Source of the DNA: Aquarana catesbeiana
Taxonomy: Eukaryota; Chordata; Amphibia; Anura; Ranidae
Length of the DNA stretch: 64,000 bases
Assembly (NCBI RefSeq): GCF_042186555.1
Contig: NC_133333.1
Coordinates: 68,641,555 to 68,705,554 of the forward strand
Direction of reading: 5' to 3'
Positions 1 to 10,575 of the stretch are shown one piece after another; position 1 is the stretch's first letter; each line of letters opens with the position of its first letter. Below the pieces are notes generated by a model that saw only the letters and a list, made by a program, of their open reading frames with translations, did not search any database and was not told the origin of the DNA. The position numbers and the translations under genes are program-made.

Positions 1-195
1 TTTCTTCAGGTAGCTTTAGGTGCACACTGTGCAGAGGACGCACTACACTAACTTGTAAAAACTAAAGCTGCCTGCGATACTAATAGGATCCGAAGAACAC
101 CACCAATTTTCTTCAGGTAGCTTTAGATACACACTGTGCAGAGGACGCACTACACTAACTTGTAAATACTGCAGCTGCCTGAGGTACTTTACTAA

Positions 196-217
196 AAGTG
201 GTGTTCTACAGATTCTA
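196..217. repeat. Satellite variant with in-place inverted 22-bp block (example)
   Basis: Between ACTAA and ATTTTC the usual block TAGGATCAGAA + GAACACCACTA is replaced by its reverse complement with few changes: AAGTGGTGTTCT + ACAGATTCTA. The length is unchanged. Further examples start at 966, 3392, 7927, 20209, 21200, 21855, 24288, 25839 and 42363. Confidence 0.88.
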
Positions 218-3200
218 ATTTTCCTCAGGTAGCTTTAGGTGCACACTGTGCAGAGGATGAACTACACTAACTTTTAAATACTGCAGCTGCCTGCGGTACT
301 GTTCTAATAGGATCAGAAGAACACCACCAATTTTCTTCAGGTAGCTTTAGGTGCACACACTGCAGAGGTTGCATTACACTAACTTGTAAATCCTACAGAT
401 GCCTGCGATACTAATAGGATTAGAAGAACACCACCAATTTTCTTCAGGTAGCTTTAGGTGCGCACTGTGCAGAGGATGCACTCCACTAACTTGTAAATAC
501 TGCAGCTGCCTGTGGTACTGTACTAATAGGAGAAAAAGAACACCACTAATTTTCTTCAGGTAGCTTTAGGTGCACACTGTGCTGAGGATGCACCACACTA
601 ACTTGTAAATACTGCAGCTGCCTGCGGTACTGTACTAATAGGATCAGAAGAACACCACTAATATTCTTCAGGTAGCTGTAGGTGCACACTGTGTAAAGGA
701 CGCACTACACTAATTGTAAATACAACAGCTGCCTGCGATACTAATAGAATCCAAAGAACACAACCAATTTTCTTCAGGTAGATTTAGGTGCACATTGTGC
801 AGAGGATGCACTACACTAACTTGCAAATACTGCAGCTGCCGGGGGTACTGTACTAATAGGATCAGAACACCACTAATTTTCTTCAGGTAGCCTTAGGTGC
901 ACACTGTGCAGAGGATGCACTACACTAACTTGTAAATACTGCAGCTGCCTGTGGTACTGTACTAAAAGTGGTGTTTTACAGATCCTAATTTTCCTTAGGT
1001 AGCTTTAGGTGCACACTGTGCAGAGGATGAACTACACTAACTTGTAAATACTGCAGCTGCCTGCGGTACTGTTCTAATAGGATCAGAAGAACAACACTAA
1101 TTTTCTACAGGTAGCCTTAGGTGCACACTGTGCAGAGGATGCACTACACTAACTTGTAAATACTACAGCTGCCTGCAATACTAATAGGATCAGAAAAACA
1201 CCACCAATTTTCTTCATATAGCTTTAGGTGCACACTGTGCAGAGGACGCACTACACTAACTTGTAAGTACTGCAGCTGCCTGCGTTACTGTACTAATAGG
1301 ATCAGAAGAACACCACTAATTTTCTTCAGGTAGCTTTAGGTGCACACTGTGCAGAGGATGCACTACACTAACTTGCAAATACTGCAGATGTCTGCGGTAC
1401 TGTACTAATAGGATCAGAAGAACAGCACTAATATTCTTCAGGTAGCTGTAGGTGCACACTGTGTAAAGGATGCACTTCAGTAACTTGTATATACTACAGC
1501 TGCCTGTGATACTAATAGGATCCGAAGAACACAACCAATTTTCTTCAGGTAGCTTTAGGTACACAATGTGCAGAGGACGCACCATACTAACTTGTAAATA
1601 CTGCAGCTGCATGGGGTACTGTACTAATAGGATCAGAACACCACTAATTTTCTTCAGATAGCTTTAGGTGCACACTGTGCAGAAGACGCACTACACTAAC
1701 TTGTAAATACTACAGCTGCCTGCGATACTAATAGGATCAGAAGAACACCACCAATTTTCTTCAGGTAGCTTTAGGTGCACACTGTGCAGAGGATGCACCA
1801 CACTAACTTGTAAATACTGCAGCTGCCTGCGGTACTATACTAATAGGATCAGAAGAACACCACTAATTTTCTTCAGGTAGCCTTAGCTGCACACTGTGCC
1901 GAGGACGTACTACACTAACTTGTAAATACTACAGAAGCCTGCGATACTAATAGGATCAGAAGAACACCACCAATTTTCTTCTTGTAGCTTTAGGTGCACA
2001 CTGTGCAGAGGATGCACTACACTAACTTGTAAATACTGCAGCTGCCTGCGGTACTGTACTAATAGGATAAAAAGAAAACCACTAATTTTCTTCAGGTAGC
2101 TTTAGGTACACACTGTGCAGAGTATGCACCACACTAACCTGTAAATACTGCAGCTACCTGCGGTACTGTACTAATAGGATCAGAAGAACACCACTAATTT
2201 TCTTCAGATAGCCTTAGCTGCACACTGTGCAGAGGACACACTACACTAACTTTTAAATACTACAGATGCCTGCGATACTAATAGGATCAGAAGAACACCA
2301 CCAATTTTCTTCAGGTAGCTTTAGGTGCGCACTGTGCAGAGGATGCACTACACTAACTTTTAACTACTGCAGCTGCCTGCGGTACTGTACTAATAGTTTC
2401 AGAAGAACACCATTAATTTTCCTCAGGTAGCTTTAGGTGCACACTGTGCAGGGGACGCACTACACTAACTTGTAAATACTGCAGCTGCCTGCGATACTAA
2501 TAGGATCAGAAGAACACCACCAATTGTCTTCAGGTAGCTTTAGGTGCACACTGTGCAGAGGACGGATTCCACTAACTTGTAAATACTGCAGCTGCCTGCG
2601 TTACTGTACTAATAGGATCCGAAGAACACCTCCAATTTTCTTCAGGTAGCTTTAGGTGCACACTGTGCAGAGGATGCAATACACTAACTTGTAATTACTG
2701 CAGCTGCCTGTGGTACTGTACTAATAGGATCAGAAGAACACCACTAATTTTATTCAAGTAGCTTTAGGTGCACACTGTGCAGAGTATGCACTACACTAAC
2801 TTGTAAATACAGCAGCTGCCTGCGTTACTGTACTGATAGTTTCAGAAGAACACTACTAATTTTCCTCAGGTAGCTTTAGGTGCACACTGTGTAGAGGAAC
2901 CAATACACTAACTTGTAAATACTGCAGCTGATTGCGGTACTGTACTAATTGGATCAGAAGAACACCACTAATTTTCTTCAGGTTGCTTTAGGTGCACACT
3001 GTGCAGGAGACGCACTACACTAACTTGTTAATACTGCAGCTGCCTGCGGTACTGTACTAATAGGATCAGATGAACACCACTCATTTTCTTCTGGTAGCTT
3101 TAGGTGCACACTGTGAAGAGGATGCACCACACTAACTTGTAAATACTGCAGCTGCCTGCGGTACTGTACTAATAGGATCAGAAGAACACCACTAATTTTC

Positions 3201-5861
3201 TTCAGGTAGCTTTAGGTGCACACTGTGCAGAGGACGCACTACACTAACTTGTAAAAACTACAGATGCCTGCGATACTAATAGGATACGAAGAACACCACC
3301 AATTTACTTCAGGTAGCTTTGGATGCACACCGTGCAGAGGACGCACTACACTAACTTGTAAATACTGCAGCTGCCATTGGTACTATACTAAAAGTGGTGT
3401 TCTACAGATCCTAATTTTCCTCAGGTAGCTTTAGGTGCACACTGTGCAGAGGATGAACTACACTAACTTGTAAAAGCTGCAGCTGCCTGCGGTACTGTAC
3501 TAATAGGATTAGAAGAACACCACTAATATTCTTCAGGTAGCTGTAGGTGCACACTGTGTAAAGGACGCACAACACTAACTTGTAAATACTACAGCTGCCT
3601 GCGATACTAATAGGATCCAAAGAACACAACCAATATTCTTCTGTTAGCTTTAGGTGCGCACTGTGCAGAAGACGCATTACACTAACTTGTAAATACTGCA
3701 GCTGCCTGGGGTACTGTACTAATAGGATCAGAACACCACTAATTTTCTTCAGGTAGCCTTAGGTGCACACTGTGCTGAAGACGAACTACACTAACTTGTA
3801 AATACTACAGCTGCCTGCGATACTTTTAGGATCAAAAGAACACCACTAATTTTCTTCAGGTAACTTTAGGTGCACACTGTGCATAGGACGCACTACACTA
3901 ACTTGTAAATACTGCAGCTGCCTGGAGTACTGTACTAATATGATCAGAAGAACACCACTAATTTTCTTCAGGTAGCTTTAGGTGCACACCGTGTAGAGGA
4001 CGCACTACACTAACTTGTAAATACTGCAGCTGACTACGTTACTGTACTAATAGGAACAGAAGAACACCACTAATTTTCTTCTAGTAGCTTTAGGTGCACA
4101 CTGTGCAGAGGACACACTACACTAACTTGTAAACACTGCAGCATCCTGCGTTACTGTACTAATAGGATGAGAATAACACCACTAATTTTCTTCAGATAGC
4201 TTTAGGTGCACACTGTGCAGAGTATACACTACACTAACTTGTAAATACTGCAGCTGCCTGCGTTACTGTACTATTAGGATCAGAAGAACACCACTAATTT
4301 TCCTCGGGTAGCTTTAGGTGAACACTGTGTAGAGGAAGCACTACATTAACTTGTAAATACTGCAGCTGCCTGCGGTACTGTACCAATTGGATCAGAAGAA
4401 CACCACTAATTTTCTTCAGGTAGCTTTAGGTGCACACTGTGCAGGGGACGCACTACACTAACTTGTAAATACTGCAGCTGCCTGCGTTACTGTACTAATA
4501 GGATCAGAAGAACACCACTAATTTTCTTCAGGTAGCTTTAGGTGCACACTGTGCAGAGGACGCACTACACTAACTTGTAAATACTGCTGTTGCCTGCAGT
4601 ACTGTACTAATAGAATCAGAAGAACACCACTAATTTTCCTCAGGTAGCTTTAGGTGCACACTGTGCAGAGGATGCACTACACTAGCTTGTAAATACTGCA
4701 GGTGCCTGCGGTACTGTACTAATAGGATCAGATTAACACCACTAATTTTCTTCAGGTAGCTTTAGGTGCACACTGTGTAGAGGACGCACTACACTAGCTT
4801 GTAAATACTGCAGCTGCCTGCTGTACTGTACTAATAAGATCAGAAGAACACCACTAATTTTCTTCAGGTAGCCTTAGGTGCACACTGTGCAGAGGACGCA
4901 CTACACTAACTTGTAAATACTGCAGCTGCCTGCGTTACTGTACTAATAGGAACAGAAGAACACCACTAATTTTCTTCTAGTAGCTTTAGGTGCACACTGT
5001 GCAGAGGACACACTACACTAACTTGTAAACACTGCAGCATCCTGCGTTACTGTACTAATAGGATGAGAATAACACCACTAATTTTCTTCAGATAGCTTTA
5101 GGTGCACACTGTGCAGAGTATACACTACACTAACTTTTAAATACTGCAGCTGCCTGCATTACTGTACTATTAGAATCAGAAGAACACCACTAATTTTCCT
5201 CAGGTAGCTTTAAGTGAACACTGTGTAGAGGAAGCACTACATTAACTTGTAAATACTGCAGCTGCCTGCGGTACTGTACCAATTGGATCAGAAGAACACC
5301 ACTAATTTTCTTCAGGTAGCTTTAGGTGCCCACTGTGCAGAGGACACACTACACTAACTTGTAAATACTGCAGCTTCCTGCTGTACTGTACTAATAAGAT
5401 CAGAAGAACACCACTAATTTTCTTCAGGTAGCTTTAGGTGCACACTGTGCAGAGGACGCACTACACTAACTTGTAAATACTACAGCTGCCTGCGATACTA
5501 ATAGGATCCGAAGAACACAACCAATATTCTTCTGTTAGCTTTAGGTGCACACTGTGCAGAGGACGCACTACACTAACTTGTAAATACTACAACTGCCAGC
5601 GATACTAATAGGATCAGAAGAACATCATCAATTTTCTTCAGGTAGCTTTAGGTGCACACTGTGCAGAGGATGCTCTACACTAACTTGTAAATACTGCAGC
5701 AGCATGCGTTACTGTACCAATAGGATGAGAATAACACCACTAATTTTCTTCAGATAGCTTTAGGTGCACAGTGTGCAGAGTATGCACTACACTAACTTGT
5801 AAATACTGCAGCTGCCTGCGGTACTGTACCAATTGGATCAGAAGAACACCACTAATTTTCT

Positions 5862-5910
5862 TCAGGTAGCTTTAGGTGCACTTCAGGTAGCTTTAGGTGC
5901 ACTACACTAA
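5862..5910. repeat. Rearranged monomer
   Basis: CTTCAGGTAGCTTTAGGTGCA occurs twice in direct succession and the following ACTGTGCAGAGGAC part is missing before CTACACTAAC. The same rearrangement is at about 44829-44870, so it predates the macro-duplication. Confidence 0.85.
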
Positions 5911-8900
5911 CTTGTAAATAATGCAGCTGCCTGCGATACTAATAGGATCAGAAAAACACCACCAATTTTCTTCAGGTAGCTTTAGGTGCACACTGTGCAG
6001 AGGATGCACTCCACTAACTTGTAAATACTGCAGCTGCCTGCGTTACTGTACTAATAAGATCAGAAGAACACCACTAATTTTCTTCAGGTAGCTTTAGGTG
6101 CACACTGTGCAGAGGATGCACTACACTAACTTGTAAATACTGAGGCTGCTTGCAGTACTGCACTACTAGGATCAGAAGAACACCACTAATTTTCCTCAGG
6201 TAGCTTTAGGTGCACACTGTGCAGAGGATGAACTACACTAACTTGTAAATACTGCAGCTGCCTGCGGTACTGTACTAATAGGATTAGAAGAACACCACTA
6301 ATATTCTTCAGGTAGCTGTAGGTGCACACTTTGTAAAGGACGCACTACACTAACTTGTAAATACTACAGCTGCCTGCGATACTAATAGGATCAGAAGAAC
6401 ATCATCAATATTCTTCAGGTAGCTTTAGGTGCACACTGTGCAGAGGATGCTCTACACTAACTTGTAAATACTGCAGCAGCATGCGTTACTGTACCAAAAG
6501 GATGAGAATAACACCACTAATTTTCTTCAGATAGCTTTAGGTGCACACTGTGCTGAGGATGAACTACACTAACTTGTAAATACTGCAGCTGCTGCGGTAC
6601 TGTACAAATAGGATTAGAAGAACACCACTAATATTCTTCAGGTAGCTGTAGGTGCACACTGTGTAAAGGATGCACTACACTAACTTGTAAATACTACAGC
6701 TGCCTGCGATACTAATAGGATCCGAAGAACACAACCAATATTCTTCTGTTAGCTTTAGGTTCACACTGTGCAGAAGACGCACTACACTAACTTGTAAGTA
6801 TTGCAGCTGCCTGGGGTACTGTACTATTAGGATCAGAACACCACTAATTTTCTTCAGGTAGCCTTAGGTGCACACTGTGCAGAAGACGCACTACACTAAC
6901 TTGTAAATACTACAGCTGCCTGCGATACTAATAGGATCAGAAGAACATCATCAATTTTCTTCAGGTAGCTGTAGGTGCACACTGTGCAGAGGATGCTTTA
7001 CACTAACTTGTAAATACTGCAGCAGCATGCGTTACAGTACCAATAGGATGAGAATAACACCACTAATTTACTTCAGATAGCATTAGGTGCACACTGTGCA
7101 GAGTATGCACTACACTAACTTGTAAATACTGCAGCTGCCTGCGGTACTGTACCAATTGGATCAGAAGAACACCACTAATTTTCTTCAGGTAGCTTTAGGT
7201 GCACACTGTGCAGGGGACGCACTACACTAACTTGTAAATACTGCAGCTGCCTGCGATACTAATAGGATCAGAAGAACACCACCAATTTTCTTCAGGTAGC
7301 TTTAGGTGCACACTGTGCAGAGGATGCACTCCACTAACTTGTAAATACTGCAGCTGCCTGCGTTACTGTACTAATAAGATCAGAAGAACACCACTAATTA
7401 TTTTCAGGTAGCTTTAGGTGCACACTGTGCAGAGGATGCACTACACTAACTTGTAAATACTGAGGCTGCTTGCAGTACTGTACTAGTAGGATCAGAAGAA
7501 CACCACTAATTTTCCTCAGGTAGCTTTAGGTGCACACTGTGCAGAGGATGAACTACACTAACTTGTAAATACTGCAGCTGCCTGCGGTACTGTACTAATA
7601 GGATTAGAAGAAAACCACTAATATTCTTCAGGTAGCTGTAGGTGCACACTTTGTAAAGGACGCACTACACTAACTTGTAAATACTAGAGCTGCCTGCGAT
7701 ACTAATAGGATCCGAAGAACACAACCAATATTCTTCTGTTAGCTTGAGGTGCACACTGTGCAGAGGACGCACTACACTAACTTGTAAATACTGCAGCTGC
7801 CTGGGGTACTGTACTAATAGGATCAGAACTCCACCAATTTTCTTCAGGTAGCTTTAGATGCACACTGTGCAGAGGACGCATTACACTATCTTGTAAATAC
7901 TGCAGCTGCCTGTGGTACTATACTAAAAGTGGTGTTCTACAGATTCTAATTTTCCTTAGGTAGCTTTAGGTGCACACTGTGCAGAGGACGCACTACACTA
8001 AAAATTGTAAATACTACAGCTGCCTGCGATACTAATAGGATCAGAAGAACACCACCAATTTTCTTGAGGTAGCTTTAGGTGCACACTGTGCAGAGGACGC
8101 ACTATACTAACTTGTAAATACTGCAGCTGCCTGTGGTATTGTAATAATAGGATCAGAAGAACACCACTAATTTTCTTCAGGTAGCTTTAGTTGAACACTG
8201 CTCAGAGGAAGCACTACACTAACTTTTAAATTCTGCATCTGCCTGCGGTAATATTTTAATAGGATCAGAAGAACACCACTAATTTTCTTCAGGTAGCTTT
8301 AGGTTCACACTGTGCAGAGGGCTCACTACACTAACTTGTAAATACTGCAGCTGCCTGCATTACTGTACTAATATAAATAGAAGAACACCACTAATTTTCT
8401 TCAGGTAGCTTTAGGTGCACACTGTGCACAGTACGCACTACACTAACTTGTAAATACTGCATCTGAGTGCGGTACTGTACTAATAGGATCAGAAGAACAC
8501 CACCAATTTTCTTCATGTAGCTTAAGGTGCACACTGTGCAGAGGATGCACTACACTAACTTGTAAATACTGCAGCTGCCTGCGGTACTGTACTAATAGGA
8601 TCAGAAGAACACTAATAATATTCTTCAGGTAGCTTTAGGTGCACACTGTGCAGAGGATGCACTACAATAACTTTTAAATACTACAGCTGCCTTCGATACT
8701 AATAGGATCCGAAGAACACCATCAATTTTCTTCAGGTAGCTTTAAGTGCACACTGTTCAGAGGACGCACTACACTAACTTGTAAATTCTGCATCTGCCTG
8801 CGGTAATGTTTTAATAGGATCAGAAGAACACCACTAATTTTCTTCAGGTAGCTTTAGGTGCACACTGTGCGGAGGACGCACTACACTAACTTGTAAATAA

Positions 8901-9915
8901 TGCAGCTGCCTGCGATACTGTACTAATAGGATCAGAAGAACACCACTAATTTTCTTCAGGTAGCTTTAGGTGCACACTGTGCCGAGGAAGCACTACACTA
9001 ACTTTTAAATACTGCAGCTGCCTGTGGTATTGTACTAATAGGATCAGAAGAACACCACTAATTTTCTTCAGGTAGCTTTAGGTGCACACTGTGCACAGTA
9101 CGCACTACACTAACTTGTAAATACTGCATCTGACTGCGGTACTGTACTAATAGGATCCGAAGAACACAACCAATTTTCTTCAGTTAGCTTTAAGTGCACA
9201 CTGTTCAGAGGACGCACTACACTAACTTGTAAAAACTGCAGCTGCCTGCGGTACTGTACTAATAGGATCAGAAGAACACCACTAATTTTCTTCAGGTAGC
9301 TTTAGGTGCACACTGTGCAGAGGACGCACTACACTAACTTGTAAATAATGCAGCTGCCTGCGATACTGTACTAATAGGATCAGAAGAACACCACTAATTT
9401 TCTTCAGGTAGCTTTAGGTGCACACTGTGCAGAGAACGAACTACACTAACTTGTAAATACTGCAGCTGTCTGCTGTACTGTACTAATAGGATCAGAAGAA
9501 CTCCCCTAATATTCTTCAGGTAGCTTTAGGTGCACACTGTGCAGAGGATGCACTACAATAACTTTTAAATACTACAGCTGCCTGCGATACTAATAGGATC
9601 CGAAGAACACCACCAATTATCTTCAGGTAGCTTTAGGTGCACACTGTGCAGAGGACGCACTACACTAGCTTGTAAATACTGCAGCTGCCTGTGGTACTTT
9701 ACTAATAGGATTCGAAGAACACCACCAATTTTCTTCAGGTAGCTTTAGGTGCACACTGTGCAGAGGATGCACTACACTAACTTGTAAAAACTGCAACTGC
9801 CTGCGATACTAAGAGGATCAGAAGAACACCACCAATTTTCTTCATGTACCTTTAGGTGCACACTGTACAGAGGACGCACTACACTAAATTGTAAATACTG
9901 CAGCTGCCTGCTATA

Positions 9916-9920
9916 CTGTA
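9916..9920. repeat. Target-site duplication, left of LTR element copy 1
   Basis: CTGTA immediately precedes the terminal TG of the LTR and recurs right after the terminal CA at 13023-13027. Uninterrupted monomers read ATACTGTACTAATAGG with a single CTGTA, so the second copy came from integration. Five bases is usual for Ty3-type elements and many endogenous retroviruses. Confidence 0.93.
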
Positions 9921-10575
9921 TGTCACGGAACGCCCCACACTCCGCTTGAGTGCTTCCGTCATATACCGCTTCCTAAGTTCTGGAACACGAGTCCAATGGA
10001 TCTGGCTATAGGAACCCCAAGAACTAGACAACACCAGTCTTGGAGTACATCAGAACTGCCTTTATTTTGAGATCTCACAGACCTTTATACAGCAGGGATG
10101 ACTCAAAGCTAACCTAATTAACATGACCTAATTTACTACAAAATGTACCCAGACCAGATGACAGTCTTGTGGGCACCGAGCTTCACACATTAATACAATT
10201 AACAATACAAACAACAATCTCCCCCCTCCTCAGCCTAGACCATTCGTCTATTAGCCAGGGCTGGTGGCTAATGTGATCAGCTCTCTCAATTAACATAAAC
10301 ACATGTTGATAACACCAGCATCTCCTCACAGGATGTGTCCCAGCAGAATGAATCAGTCTTATCAGCAGGGGTCTGCTGGAGGAATCCCCCCTCCCTCTTC
10401 AGGGACACAAATATACAGTAAGGAGTCCCCATACAATATATACATGACTGAGTCCGATTAATACAGTTCAGACTGGATTTCTCATTCACCTCAAATGCTA
10501 GGGCCCATAATCGGTGGGCAACAGGCTTGCACACAGTCCTCTCCAACAGCCTCCGCTCTGGCCATGCCTGTGACA
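9921..10575 (-). repeat. 3' LTR of copy 1
   Basis: 655 bp, direct repeat of 12368-13022. On the minus strand it reads TGTCACAGGC... at the polypurine-tract side and ends ...CCGTGACA at 9921. It holds a TATAAAGG box (10082-10089) and an AATAAA signal (10061-10066). The last 78 nt of the element's ORF, including the TAG stop at 10498-10500, lie inside it. Confidence 0.94.
10061..10066 (-). promoter_or_regulatory. Polyadenylation signal AATAAA in 3' LTR of copy 1
   Basis: Minus-strand AATAAA lies about 16 bp after the TATAAAGG box. If the TATA box sets the transcript start some 25-30 bp downstream, this signal sits at or just before the start of R, and R would be very short. The same arrangement is in the other LTRs (12508-12513, 51787-51792, 54352-54357). 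Confidence 0.65.

Larger units (their letters stand above)
1..9920. repeat. Satellite array, block 1 (about 110-bp monomer)
   Basis: About 90 head-to-tail monomers and no gene. A typical 112-bp monomer starts TTTTCTTCAGGTAGCTTTAG, continues with GTGCACACTGTGCAGAGGAC, then GCACTACACTAACTTGTAAA, TACTGCAGCTGCCTGCGGTA, CTGTACTAATAGGATCAGAA and ends GAACACCACTAA. A 107-bp class has TACTACAG for TACTGCAG and GATACTAATAGG for GGTACTGTACTAATAGG, and often GATCCGAAG and CACCACCAA. The two classes are interspersed irregularly. Neighbouring monomers differ at several positions, while blocks of monomers are repeated as units, for example a 1320-bp period near 6140 and 7460. This block is the left part of macro-unit 1 and matches 38972 onward. 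Open frames here are by-products of the repeat. Function unknown; pericentromeric or other heterochromatic location is inference. Confidence 0.97.

Noticed and set aside
1316..1612. Open frames of 60-98 codons within the satellite on both strands (also 3411-3677, 40287-40583)
   Set aside because: They arise because one 112-bp plus one 107-bp monomer is 219 bp, a multiple of three, so a frame can pass through two or three monomers. Frames are not kept across the array, and there is no start context or protein family.
1..9920. CRISPR array
   Set aside because: Repeats are contiguous with no unique spacers, the unit is about 110 bp, and the insertions are eukaryotic retroelements.
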